Part shown: positions 50,474-59,283 of the stretch, piece after piece
Numbering within the stretch: position 1 is the stretch's first letter
Layout: each line of letters opens with the position of its first letter
From: DASWNP01 sp036399175
GTDB taxonomy: Bacteria; Acidobacteriota; Blastocatellia; Pyrinomonadales; Pyrinomonadaceae
Direction: 5' to 3'
DNA: 64,000 nt
NCBI GenBank assembly: GCA_036399175.1
Contig: DASWNP010000011.1
Span: 1-64,000, forward strand
Position numbers and translations under genes: made by a program
The notes under the pieces: generated by a model
What the model was told of the DNA's origin: nothing
Databases searched by the model: none
The model's input: only the letters and a program-made list of their open reading frames with translations

Positions 50474-51910
50474 CTACAACGCGGACGAGCCTTGTGAGAC
50501 AGAAGACGACTTGACCGCAGACTCGGATGCAAGCAACAACTCCGGCGACGACGAAGCGGCGGCGCTCACGTCCGAGCGGATGAAGCGATGCTTGCCTGCC
50601 GAAGAGAGCGGGATAGCTTCGACCTCTCGAACTTCGAGCGAGACTTCGCCCGGCGCAAGCGCCTCGACCTGTTCGCGCGCCGCGCGGACTGCCCTCGCCC
50701 GTTCAGAATCCTTCCCTCCGTCCGGCACGACGAGCAGCGTGATTGAGCCGGGCGCGGTCTGGTGAAACTGAAAATTCCTGATGCCCTCCGTGCCGTACAT
50801 GAGGTGCGTGAAAAACTCGCCGTGAACCACTCGCCCGCCCGGCAGGATGAAATTGTCGCTGATGCGCGCCACCTTCAGGCTCATCAAAGGGAAGCCGCTT
50901 CCGCACTCGCACTCGCCCGCAAGGAGCCCGCCGCAGTCCTCGTTGCGATAGCGGACGAAAGGCATCGTGTAGTTCCAGAGCGACGTGACGAGAAACGGCG
51001 CTGCCTCTTCTTCGGACGCTCCTTCAGCATCGCTTTTATCAAGCTCCAGCACGACGAAATCGGCGTTGACGTGCATGCGCCCACGCCTGCATTCGGCGGC
51101 GATGTTCTGCACTTCGCTGCTGCCGTAGCAATCGTAGACGTGGCAACCGAAGACGCGCGCGATAACCTCGCGCTGCTGCGGGTAGAGCTTCTCGGCAGTA
51201 GTGAAGACGCCTCGAAGCGGTGGAAGCCGTCGCCCCGTCTGCTCGATGTGTTCGGCGAAGCGCGCGATGGTCGAAGCGTAGCCGAGAGCGGCTGTCGGCT
51301 TCAAAGTGCGCCAGCGTTTGAGCCAGCGCTCCATCTCGTCCGCGCCGGAATGGAAGGGGTCGAACTGGTACATGCGCCGAAGCTGCTGCCGAAGCTCGAA
51401 CTCCCAGCGCGACATGCGGTCGAGCCGTTCGTTTCCGCCCCAGAAGAAAGCGACCATCTCGCCGGGTCGCCAGCCCGATTGCTGCATGTTGCGAAAAGTT
51501 CCGGCGTCGGAGGCGTCCATGTAGGCGCGTTCACGGTAGAAGGCGAGGGGCACGCCGGTCGAGCCGCCGCTAAAGTGCGGCTGCAAACTCTCGATGGGCA
51601 CGTCGTCGCGCAGCATCTCGCGCCCGCGCTCGCGGATGATGTCTTTGGTGAGGACGGGCAGCGCGGCGAAGTCTTCGAGCGTGCGAATGTCACGGCTCTG
51701 GATGCCGAGCTTTCGGAACAGCTCGCGGTAGTAAGGCACGCGCGCCTCGGCGTGCGCCAGGAGCGCCGAGAGACGCCGCATCTGCCCGGCGCGCACCTCT
51801 TCGGGCGAGCGGCGCGGGGCGTCCTCGATTTCGCGCAGCACGTCGAGCGCACGCGAGCCGCGAAGCAGAAGCGCCGTTTTCAGTAGAAGCCCTCCGAACA
51901 TTTCAGACAC
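50474..51910 (-). CDS. CapK/PaaK-like AMP-forming ligase
   Basis: Member of the phenylacetate-CoA ligase/CapK group of adenylate-forming enzymes found in capsule loci. Features are RVPYYRELFRKLGI, ALPVLTKDIIRERGREML, FSGGSTGVPLAFYRERAYMD (phosphate loop, about 115-134), VYDCYGSSEVQNIAAEC and SRISDNF-like VARISDNFILPGGRVVHGEF. The length of 478 residues is typical. CapK proteins probably activate a carboxylic acid for attachment to polysaccharide; the substrate is unknown. Start GTG 51910 overlaps the methyltransferase stop; ATG 51901 is an alternative. Confidence 0.88.
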   Translation of the reverse strand: MSEMFGGLLLKTALLLRGSRALDVLREIEDAPRRSPEEVRAGQMRRLSALLAHAEARVPYYRELFRKLGIQSRDIRTLEDFAALPVLTKDIIRERGREMLRDDVPIESLQPHFSGGSTGVPLAFYRERAYMDASDAGTFRNMQQSGWRPGEMVAFFWGGNERLDRMSRWEFELRQQLRRMYQFDPFHSGADEMERWLKRWRTLKPTAALGYASTIARFAEHIEQTGRRLPPLRGVFTTAEKLYPQQREVIARVFGCHVYDCYGSSEVQNIAAECRRGRMHVNADFVVLELDKSDAEGASEEEAAPFLVTSLWNYTMPFVRYRNEDCGGLLAGECECGSGFPLMSLKVARISDNFILPGGRVVHGEFFTHLMYGTEGIRNFQFHQTAPGSITLLVVPDGGKDSERARAVRAAREQVEALAPGEVSLEVREVEAIPLSSAGKHRFIRSDVSAAASSSPELLLASESAVKSSSVSQGSSAL

Positions 51911-52679
51911 TCGCGCCTTTCGTCTGGTAGACGGCCATGAGATACGGCGAGAACCACGCGTTCTCTCCTTCGGGCAGACTCTTCTTCAGGCGTTGCAGCA
52001 GGCTGTCGGTGCGCCACATCATCCGCAGGGGCAGCCAGGAGAGTTGATGCTCGCCGCCGACCCAGAAGGCATACTGCCCGCCGGCGTAGCGAGCTTCGAC
52101 GAGTCGCGCGCCGTTGCGCTCGGCGGCGCGACGCAGGAACCTGAGATTCATAATCTTCGTGTTATGCAGGCGCAGGTTCTCCCGGTCGTAGAGCCAGTGG
52201 AGAAGCTTCTGGCCGCGCGCGAAGTTGGGCATCGTGATGACGACGTAGCCGCCGGGTCGTGCCATCTGAAAATGTCGGTCGGCAATCTCGTCTGCGTTCT
52301 CGAAGTGCTCGATGAAGCCGAAGGAGGCGACGATGTCGTAGAGCCTTTCGGGCTGCCAGGTGAGAAAATCGGCGCGGTGAATCCTTCCGGTGCGGACGCC
52401 TTCGGCGCGCAGAAAATTCTCTATCTCGGCGGGGTCGGCGGCGTAGTCGATGCCGTGCGCTTCGTAGCCGAGACGCGCGCAGAACTCGGCGAGGATGCCG
52501 CCGGGCGCGCAGCCGACCTCGAAGAAGCTTTGGCCGGGCGTGCGCGGCAGGTGCTTCGCCACGTCGTCGAACAGCTCGAAGCCCCGACGCGCCGACGCGC
52601 CTTCCCACTGCGTCCGCCAGTAGTCCTGCGACGTAAGGGTCGCCGCCTCCTTCTGCTCCATCAGTTCTTCTCGCATCAT
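51903..52679 (-). CDS. SAM-dependent methyltransferase
   Basis: Class I methyltransferase of 258 residues. The SAM loop is FFEVGCAPGGILAEFCARLG (about 55-74), followed by GIDYAADPAEIENFL, DIVASFGFIEHFENADEIAD and ARPGGYVVITMPNF. The C-terminal part AGGQYAFWVGGEHQLSW is not recognised. It probably methylates a sugar or lipid carrier intermediate in this operon. It overlaps the CapK-like gene by 8 bases, so co-translation is likely. The start has no strong ribosome site; ATG 52676 is also possible. Confidence 0.88.
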   Translation of the reverse strand: MMREELMEQKEAATLTSQDYWRTQWEGASARRGFELFDDVAKHLPRTPGQSFFEVGCAPGGILAEFCARLGYEAHGIDYAADPAEIENFLRAEGVRTGRIHRADFLTWQPERLYDIVASFGFIEHFENADEIADRHFQMARPGGYVVITMPNFARGQKLLHWLYDRENLRLHNTKIMNLRFLRRAAERNGARLVEARYAGGQYAFWVGGEHQLSWLPLRMMWRTDSLLQRLKKSLPEGENAWFSPYLMAVYQTKGASV

Positions 52680-52777
52680 TCGGTTTCGGTCTCGTCTCTT
52701 TCTGACTCTCGCTCGTTCGTCGCTTTGTCGTTTCGGTCGGGTAGCAGCTTACAGTTTGACGGTCGTCGTCTATCGTC

Positions 52778-54187
52778 TCAACGCTTGAGTGTCACACGCT
52801 TGATTGCATCTCCGCGCTCGCCGGAGAGCCCGGCGGGACGCAGAAGGATTTTCAGGAGATGCGCGAGGCGCGCGGGGCGCGCGTAGATAGTCGGGCAGGT
52901 GACGAAGGAGAGGCGCGCGGCGGCGGCGGCCAACGCCCGCTCGCCTTGCCCCGCGAGCTTTCTCGAAGTCTCGTACTGCCGGACGCCCGCCGTCCAGCGC
53001 CGCTCGACGTAATCGTCCCAATCGAGAAGCGGCGCGAGCCAGAGACGCGCGTGTGTGCGCGCGCTTCGCCTGCTTCTCGCTTCGAGAGCTTCGCCGTAGA
53101 TGCGCGTGTAGTCGCGCGCCATGCGCCGGAGGCTGAACTGTTCGTGCGCGAAGCGCGCACACGCTTCGCGTCGCTCGCGCATCGCTTCTCGGTCGCCGAG
53201 CGTGTCGAGCAGAAGTTTTGCGAGTTGGTCGGCTTCCAGTCCGAAAGGATAGAGCAGGCCGCCGTGTTCCGGCCTGACTACTTCATTGACGCCGCGCACG
53301 TCCGAGCCGACGACGGGACAGCCGCAAGCCTGCGCTTCGATGAGAGCCATCGGCAGACCTTCGCGCACCGATGTCGAAAGCACACAGCCGCCGCTCGTGG
53401 CCACCGCGCGGAAGAAGGCGGGCAGCTTCTCTTTCGTGACCGCGCCCCACACTTCGGCGAGAGGGCGCAGAGTGCGCGCCGCATCGGGCGCGACCGCTTC
53501 GACTTCTGCGAAGCCCGTCGGGTCGGCTATCCAGATTCTTACGCCCGCCGCCCGAAGTGCAGGCGCGACGGCGGCGAGACGGTCGATGCGCTTGTGAACC
53601 ATGTCGTTGGCGCGTCCGACCCATGCGACGATAGGGGCGGAGGCCGAAGGCGCATCGAAGATGCCGGGCGCGGAAGCTTCAGTTGCGTTGTTTGATGAAG
53701 TGAATGCTATGGAAGCGTCGGCGTCAGTCGCCGAAGCGTCGGCGACGGGCTTGAAGAGGTTGGTGTCGATGCCGTTCAGGACGGTTTGAACGGGGAGGTC
53801 TGTATATCGCGTCTGCTCGTCGGCCTGCCACTGAGAACAGCAGACGAGGGCGTCGCAGTTGGTCGAGTTCCAGCCGCGCACGACCATGCCGTGAGCGGTG
53901 ATGACGAGTCGTGCGCCGCAGGTGCGAACAGCCGCGATGCCGTTTCGCCAATCGCTGCTGTTGGCGTGAACGATGTCGAAGCCGCGCTCGCGCACGAGCT
54001 TCATGCAGTCGGAGAGGTCGCCGAAGTGTGCGACGCTTCCCGCCGGAAGCTGCTCGGCCATCGGGCCGCGCTCGAAGAAGAAGAACTCGCACTGATGCCC
54101 CGCCGCGCGCAGCTCTTCCCAAAGGCCGACCATAAAGGCTTCGACCCCTCCAATCTGACACCACTCGTAGGCCAGAAGTATCTTCAT
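52778..54187 (-). CDS. Glycosyltransferase family 4
   Basis: GT-B glycosyltransferase of 469 residues. The N-terminus MKILLAYEWCQIGGVEAFMV is a GT4 acceptor-side signature. IVAWVGRANDMVHKRIDRLA, KEKLPAFFRAVATSGGCVLS and GLPMALIEAQACGCPVVGSD (E-x7 region) mark the donor domain. An inserted Ala/Ser/Asp-rich stretch (about 150-185) and a C-terminal 100-residue extension after the catalytic part are unusual. It lies 10 bases from the ABC ATPase gene. A 98-base gap separates it from the methyltransferase. Confidence 0.9.
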   Translation of the reverse strand: MKILLAYEWCQIGGVEAFMVGLWEELRAAGHQCEFFFFERGPMAEQLPAGSVAHFGDLSDCMKLVRERGFDIVHANSSDWRNGIAAVRTCGARLVITAHGMVVRGWNSTNCDALVCCSQWQADEQTRYTDLPVQTVLNGIDTNLFKPVADASATDADASIAFTSSNNATEASAPGIFDAPSASAPIVAWVGRANDMVHKRIDRLAAVAPALRAAGVRIWIADPTGFAEVEAVAPDAARTLRPLAEVWGAVTKEKLPAFFRAVATSGGCVLSTSVREGLPMALIEAQACGCPVVGSDVRGVNEVVRPEHGGLLYPFGLEADQLAKLLLDTLGDREAMRERREACARFAHEQFSLRRMARDYTRIYGEALEARSRRSARTHARLWLAPLLDWDDYVERRWTAGVRQYETSRKLAGQGERALAAAAARLSFVTCPTIYARPARLAHLLKILLRPAGLSGERGDAIKRVTLKR

Positions 54188-54197
54188 CGCACGGGGC

Positions 54198-55460
54198 TCA
54201 GCGCCGCCAGGCTATCTCCTCTTCGTGTGCGGCGCGGAGGCTGCCAAGTCGCTCGTCGAGCACGCGCCATTCGTGATGGCCGTAGAAGCTTCCGCGCACG
54301 ACCTTGCCGGGGTCGACGCGAATCGTCGCGCAGCGCGCCTGCCAATCGACGCCGTTTCCGGCGGGCGCGCCGCGCCGCTTGATAACTACGTCGATGTAAT
54401 AAACGTCGGGCAGAAGTCCTAAGCCCGGCGTGTGAAACTCGATTGCGCCGTCGCCCGTTTCGAGGTCAACGCGGGCGTCGCCGTATTCGGTCGTGAACTG
54501 GCAGTGCATCTGCCCGTCGGGCGAGTAGAAGAAAAGCTCGAAGACGACATCCCTGACCGGCTCGCGCGACGTGTAGCCGATGCGCGCCGCGAAGGGTCGC
54601 CCCGTGTGAAAGACCGACGACTCTTCGCCCGTCTCGTCGTGGAACGAGAGCGTACTCACCTCTGCCTCTTTCGTCATCCCTGAGCCTTCGGGCGTCGAAG
54701 AGACGAACTTCGTCGTCATTCTCTGGTATTCGCCAATCACTTCGGCAGGCGAGCCGTCGCCGACGAGCGTGCCTTTGTGCATGAGCAGCACGCGGTCGCA
54801 GAGGCGTTCGACGGCGAGCAGGTCGTGCGAGATGAAGACGATGGTCGTGCCCGCCTGCTTCAGCTCCGCGATGCGCCCGAGACACTTCTCCTGAAAGGAG
54901 GCGTCGCCGACGGCGAGCACTTCGTCGAGCAGAAGGATGTCGGGCTCAAGATGAGCAGCGATGGAAAAGCCGAGCCTGACGTACATCCCTGACGAGTAGC
55001 GTTTGACGGGAACGTCTAAAAACTCGCGCAGGCCGGCGAAGTCAACGATGCTGTCGAGCTTCTCGGAAATCTCGCGCCGACGCATGCCGAGAATCGCGCC
55101 GCAGAGATAGACGTTCTCTCGCCCCGTCAGCTCAGGATGAAAGCCCGAGCCGACTTCGATGAGCGCCGAGAGACGCCCTCGAATGGTTATCTCGCCTGCC
55201 GTCGGAGTCGTGATGTTCGAGAGCATCTTGAGAATCGTGCTCTTGCCCGCGCCGTTGTGGCCGATGATGCCGACGGCTTCGCCGCGCCTGACCTCGAAGC
55301 TCACGTCGCTGACGGCGTAGAAGTCGTGCTTGCGGCGCGGGCGCAAGTGTCGCAGACGGCGCGCGACGGCGCTCTGCTGCGTTTGCCCGTCGCCCTCCGC
55401 CGACTCCTCGCGCCGGATGCGATACCTCTTCGAGACTCGGTCGAACTTGAGATCAATCAT
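54198..55460 (-). CDS. Wzt-like polysaccharide ABC exporter ATPase
   Basis: Cytoplasmic ATPase that powers export of a polyprenyl-linked polysaccharide through the adjacent permease. Walker A is GHNGAGKSTILKML (about 69-82), signature YSSGMYVRLGFS (about 145-156), Walker B DILLLDEVLAVGD (about 165-177), switch histidine in FISHDLLAVERL. The ABC part is followed by a Wzt-type C-terminal domain of about 170 residues (EVSTLSFHDETGEESSVFHT onward), which in other systems recognises a modified glycan end. At 420 residues it is the long, glycan-binding form of Wzt. The permease gene follows on the same transcript upstream. Confidence 0.94.
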   Translation of the reverse strand: MIDLKFDRVSKRYRIRREESAEGDGQTQQSAVARRLRHLRPRRKHDFYAVSDVSFEVRRGEAVGIIGHNGAGKSTILKMLSNITTPTAGEITIRGRLSALIEVGSGFHPELTGRENVYLCGAILGMRRREISEKLDSIVDFAGLREFLDVPVKRYSSGMYVRLGFSIAAHLEPDILLLDEVLAVGDASFQEKCLGRIAELKQAGTTIVFISHDLLAVERLCDRVLLMHKGTLVGDGSPAEVIGEYQRMTTKFVSSTPEGSGMTKEAEVSTLSFHDETGEESSVFHTGRPFAARIGYTSREPVRDVVFELFFYSPDGQMHCQFTTEYGDARVDLETGDGAIEFHTPGLGLLPDVYYIDVVIKRRGAPAGNGVDWQARCATIRVDPGKVVRGSFYGHHEWRVLDERLGSLRAAHEEEIAWRR

Positions 55461-55508
55461 AGCGATTCTCAGTCGTCTTCCACGCGCGCGCCTTCGTGCC
55501 TGCCGCGC

Positions 55509-56411
55509 CTAAACGATGTCGGCGATGGTTGCCTCCACATGCTTGAAGTAGACGTAAGACGCGGCGAGCAGCACGAGGGCGACGCCCGCCGAAAGGCCGA
55601 GCGAAGCGAAGTCGGGCGGCGCTGCTTCCAGCAGTACGCGCCGGAAATTCTCGATGATGCCGGCCATCGGGTTCAACTGGTAGAGCGGACGAAAGCGCGC
55701 GGGCACGGCGGCGAGCGGGTAGACGACCGGCGTCGCAAACATCCAGAGCTGAAGCAGGAGCGGCATCGCGACGCCGATGTCGCGGAAGCGAACCTGTGTG
55801 GCCGAGAAGAAGAAGGCGCTGGCCGTCGCAAAGCAGGTCAGCACGAGCATGATGGGCACGAGGTAGAGCGCATGTAAGCTCGGCGCGACGGCATGATAAA
55901 TCATCATCAGGGCGAGCACGCAGGCGGCGATGAGGAAATCGAAGAGCGCGGCGAAGACGTAAGTCAGAGGCAGAATCTCGCGCGGGAAGTAAACCTTCGT
56001 GATGAGCTGCGAATGGCTGACGAGACCGCTCGTCGCGTTCGTCAGCGACGTGGAGAAGTAAGTCCAGGGCAGAAGTCCCGCGAAGGCGAAGAGCGTGTAA
56101 GGCAGTCTTCCGGTCTCGACTTTGGCGATGACCGAGAAGATGACCGTGTAGATGAGCATCAGCGCGAGCGGTTGAAGCACCGCCCACGAGACGCCGAGCA
56201 AGGATTGCTTGTAGCGCACCTTGATGCGATGGACGCTCAAAGTGTAGAGCAGGTCTCGGTAGCGCCAGAGCTTTCGGAGGTCGCCCGCCAGGCCCTTGAG
56301 CGAGATGGAGGGCGGACGAATGACGGTCGTGCGACGCGGCGACGCCGTAGCGTCGTCCTCCTGCGCGCCGAGAGCCGTCTCGATAGAACCTGTCGAAGTG
56401 TTACTGACCAT
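55509..56411 (-). CDS. Wzm-like polysaccharide ABC exporter permease
   Basis: ABC-2 type membrane subunit of 300 residues that forms the channel partner of the ATPase at 54198-55460. The cytoplasmic N-terminus carries DLLYTLSVHRIKVRYKQSLL, the amphipathic region typical of Wzm. Six membrane helices follow (VLQPLALMLIYTVIFSVIA; AFAGLLPWTYFSTSL; FAALFDFLIAACVLALMMIY; LVLTCFATASAFFFSAT; LLLQLWMFATPVVYPLAAV; LSAGVALVLLAASYVYF). ANPMAGIIENFR-like LNPMAGIIENFRRVLLE is diagnostic. A 48-base gap separates it from the ATPase gene. Confidence 0.94.
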   Translation of the reverse strand: MVSNTSTGSIETALGAQEDDATASPRRTTVIRPPSISLKGLAGDLRKLWRYRDLLYTLSVHRIKVRYKQSLLGVSWAVLQPLALMLIYTVIFSVIAKVETGRLPYTLFAFAGLLPWTYFSTSLTNATSGLVSHSQLITKVYFPREILPLTYVFAALFDFLIAACVLALMMIYHAVAPSLHALYLVPIMLVLTCFATASAFFFSATQVRFRDIGVAMPLLLQLWMFATPVVYPLAAVPARFRPLYQLNPMAGIIENFRRVLLEAAPPDFASLGLSAGVALVLLAASYVYFKHVEATIADIV

Positions 56412-56426
56412 AACTCGTGTTTCGCT

Positions 56427-57407
56427 TCAGGCCGCGTCTTCCACCTTCAAAATCTGCGCCGGCTGCGCGCCCTTCTTTCGCTCGTAGAAATGCTTCCCGT
56501 AAAAGAAGCCCGCCAAATCCCACACGGCCAGCTCGTTTGAGAAAAGCTCGGACTGACGGCGCGTTCCCTTCAGCATCCCTCCCAACATCTTTATCAGGCG
56601 GCGCGCCGCGCGCCCGTAGAGATAACGCGGCACGCCTGCGAGATAGGCCACCTGTTCGCGCCGCGTGCGGTCGAGCATCCCGCTTGAGACGCCGCGCCAG
56701 AAACACCATCGCCGATAATAACGCTTCGTCAGCCTCTCGGGCGGGACGAAATGATAGATAATCAAATCAGGTCGGTAGAAGCCGCGCGCGCCTGCGGCGA
56801 CGAGACGACGATACATGTCTTCGTCTTCGCCGCACAGCATCCCTTCGCCGATGCGCCCGACCTCGGTCGAGAACTCGCCGACTTTGCGCAGAGCGGCGCG
56901 TGAGATGACTGCGTTTCCGCCCATCAGGATGCCGGGGAAACTCTCGCCGTAGGGCACAATCTGCGAGCCGCAATCTACCTTCCCTATCACCGCCGGATAA
57001 TCTTCCGGCAGCCAGTCGGGAATCTCCGCGCCCCAGCGCGGAACATAAGGGCCGCCGATGAAATCGACGCCGCCCGCAGCGAAAGCCTCTCGCACGATGA
57101 CGAGCCAGCGCGAATCAACTTCCTCGTCGTCGTCGATGATGCCGACGAGGTCGCCGCTCGTCGAAGCAATGCCGGAGTTGAGCGCGTGCGACTTTCCCTG
57201 TCGCCCCTCGAAAAGATAGCTCAAGCGCCCGCCTGACTTCGCTCGCAACTCTTCGACCAGCGCACGAGTCCCGTCCGTCGAGTTGTTATCGACGACCCTA
57301 ATCGAGACCTCCAACCCTTCCGGCACTTCTGCCGCGAGCAGGCTCTCGACCGCGCGCCGCAAAAGCGCCTGTCGATTATAGGTCGGGATGAGCACGTCGA
57401 GCCGCAT
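56427..57407 (-). CDS. Glycosyltransferase family 2
   Basis: GT-A enzyme of 326 residues. The core has LDVLIPTYNRQALLRRAVES (about 3-22), VVDNNSTDGT, SYLFEGRQGKSHALNSGI and LVGIIDDDEEVDSRWL (the DxD equivalent, about 88-103). ICFCGEDEDMYRRL-like MLCGEDEDMYRRLVAAG is the acceptor-site ED motif. No membrane segment is obvious. Its ATG overlaps the stop of the upstream glycosyltransferase gene as TGATG, so translation is coupled. Confidence 0.92.
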   Translation of the reverse strand: MRLDVLIPTYNRQALLRRAVESLLAAEVPEGLEVSIRVVDNNSTDGTRALVEELRAKSGGRLSYLFEGRQGKSHALNSGIASTSGDLVGIIDDDEEVDSRWLVIVREAFAAGGVDFIGGPYVPRWGAEIPDWLPEDYPAVIGKVDCGSQIVPYGESFPGILMGGNAVISRAALRKVGEFSTEVGRIGEGMLCGEDEDMYRRLVAAGARGFYRPDLIIYHFVPPERLTKRYYRRWCFWRGVSSGMLDRTRREQVAYLAGVPRYLYGRAARRLIKMLGGMLKGTRRQSELFSNELAVWDLAGFFYGKHFYERKKGAQPAQILKVEDAA

Positions 57408-58444
57408 CAGCTTGCACCTCTCTCCGTCGCACGGATGCGGCGCAGCCAGAAGGCGTGGCGCAAACGGTAAGCTCGCCTGAGCAAGCCCGGCGCGGCGCGC
57501 AGCGCCAGCAGCACGGCGCGAAGCTTGCTGCTGCGGTAGAAATCGTTCGCCCGCGAGAGGGCTTCGGCTGCTTCCGAATACTCGCCTTCCAAAAGGCGGC
57601 GCTTCCCCTGCTCAAGCGCGAGGTCGGCCTCCGAACGTGCAAGCTGCATCTCCAGCGCCTCGCGCTCGCCCGGCGACATCTCAAGCGTCTGCCGGAGCTT
57701 GCGATAAACTTCGAGCTGCCCTTCAAAGAGGCGCGCGCGATTGGCCGTCAGGCTCGACGCGTGGAAGCGATGGCGCGCGAGCACCTCTGTTTGATAAGCG
57801 AAACGCGCGCGTCGGTGCGCGAGACGCGCCCAGAGGTCGAAGTCTTCGCTGTAGAAAAATCTCTCGTCGAAGAGACCGGCGGCGAGCAGGGTCTCCCGAC
57901 GCGCGACGACGCAGGAGGTAATCACGGCCACGTCGAATCTCAAGAGACTTTCGAGCGTCACCTCGCCGTTTGAAGGGTAGAGCCCCATGTAGGTTTTTCC
58001 GGCCAGAAGCGAGTCGCCGAAAAAGAGCGCGTCCGTATAAATCAAATCGAGCGCGGGGTCGCTTTCAAGCACGCGCATCTGCTGTTCGAGATAGCGGGGC
58101 AGCCAGAGGTCGTCGCTGTCGAGAAAGGCGACGTAGCGCCCGCGCGCGCTTCGGATTCCGGCGTTTCGCGCGGCGGCGGGGCCTCGGTTCTCCTGACGGA
58201 TATAGGCGATGCGCTCGCGGTAAGGCTCAAGCGCGCGCTCAAGCTCGGGCGTGTCGGGCGAGCCATCGTTGACGACGACGACCTCGAAGTCCGTGAAGGT
58301 TTGAGCGAAGACGGACGCGAGCGCCTCGCCGATGTAAGGCGCGGTCAGATACGCGGGCACGACGACGCTGACGGCGGGCGAGTGGCTCGCCGTCTCTGTT
58401 CGCACGCTCTCACGCGTACTCGTCTCTGTCTCGGTCGGGTGCAT
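57407..58444 (-). CDS. Glycosyltransferase family 2
   Basis: GT-A enzyme of 345 residues. After a short variable N-terminus it has SVVVPAYLTAPYIGEALASV (about 25-44), VVVNDGSPDTPELE, YIRQENRGPAAARNAGIRSA and YVAFLDSDDLWLPRYLEQQM (DSDD, about 110). YSEDFDLWARLAHRRAR is the acceptor-site motif. The C-terminal third is helical without membrane segments. It is coupled to the next gene by a TGATG overlap and preceded by a methyltransferase gene 34 bases upstream. Confidence 0.93.
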   Translation of the reverse strand: MHPTETETSTRESVRTETASHSPAVSVVVPAYLTAPYIGEALASVFAQTFTDFEVVVVNDGSPDTPELERALEPYRERIAYIRQENRGPAAARNAGIRSARGRYVAFLDSDDLWLPRYLEQQMRVLESDPALDLIYTDALFFGDSLLAGKTYMGLYPSNGEVTLESLLRFDVAVITSCVVARRETLLAAGLFDERFFYSEDFDLWARLAHRRARFAYQTEVLARHRFHASSLTANRARLFEGQLEVYRKLRQTLEMSPGEREALEMQLARSEADLALEQGKRRLLEGEYSEAAEALSRANDFYRSSKLRAVLLALRAAPGLLRRAYRLRHAFWLRRIRATERGAS

Positions 58445-58478
58445 CGCTCGTCTGTTATCTCTGTAACGCCCGTCGTCC

Positions 58479-59258
58479 TTACTTGATGCAGATGAAGATG
58501 GTCGCGGGCGCGAAGTTGAGCGCGACGTGCTTGAGCGGTTTGGCGCGCTTGAGCGTGCTCAAGGCCGCCTTCTTCAGGGCGCTTGAGCTGCGGACTTTGG
58601 CCGTGTCTTTCAAATCCACCCAGTCAAGAACGGTCTTGAATCCGACGCGACGGAAGAAGCGTCGGAGCTGCGGATAGGTGAACTGATGAAAGTCGATGCC
58701 GAGCTTCATAATGTCTTCGCCCTGCCGGGCGCGGCGCAGCGCATAGCGCCAACTGTTGGGCATCCAGCCGTAGAGCGGGAAGCTGTACTCGCCGGAGGTG
58801 AAGCTGAACTTGTTGGTGCTGTCGAAGTAGAAGAGGCCGCCGGGACGAAGCGCGCGGTAGATGTTCTCGATGCCCTTCTGCCACTGTTCGACGTGCTCGA
58901 AGATAGAGCGGGCAACGATGATGTCGTAGGCTTCCTGGCCGATGTCGCTCTCTTCGATGTTGCCGAGCGAGAGGTCTAGCTCGACGCCGTAGCGGCGCGC
59001 GGTCTGCCGGGAAATTTCCATCAACTGCTCGGAGATTTCCAGGCCGCGAATGTTCAATCCGCGCCGCCGAGCGTAGATTTGAAACCAGCCGTCGCCGACG
59101 CCGACTTCGAGTATGCGCGTCTCGGGCGTGATGGGCTTGAATCGCTCGATGTTGTCGAAGACGCTCTCGATGGCCGATTGCTGGTCTTCCAGAGTGATGT
59201 GCTTGTGTTCCTCGATGTAGCGAGTCACGTCGGCCAGTTCGCCGCAATGAATTCTCAT
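58479..59258 (-). CDS. SAM-dependent methyltransferase
   Basis: Class I methyltransferase of 259 residues. The SAM loop is ETRILEVGVGDGWFQIYARR (about 44-63), then RGLEISEQLMEISRQTARRY, DIIVARSIFEHVEQWQKGIE and ALRPGGLFYFDSTNKFSF. This is the small-molecule/glycan-modifying type. The C-terminal region ends with an aliphatic stretch (LNFAPATIFICIK). It is the second methyltransferase of the operon, only distantly similar to the one at 51903-52679. The target is unknown. Confidence 0.9.
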   Translation of the reverse strand: MRIHCGELADVTRYIEEHKHITLEDQQSAIESVFDNIERFKPITPETRILEVGVGDGWFQIYARRRGLNIRGLEISEQLMEISRQTARRYGVELDLSLGNIEESDIGQEAYDIIVARSIFEHVEQWQKGIENIYRALRPGGLFYFDSTNKFSFTSGEYSFPLYGWMPNSWRYALRRARQGEDIMKLGIDFHQFTYPQLRRFFRRVGFKTVLDWVDLKDTAKVRSSSALKKAALSTLKRAKPLKHVALNFAPATIFICIK

Positions 59259-59283
59259 TCCCTTTTAAGCTCCCGAAATAGTT

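Noticed and set aside
48568..50532. Start of asnB 3 at 50532
   Set aside because: The enzyme needs cysteine as residue 2 after methionine removal; only ATG 50460 gives this.
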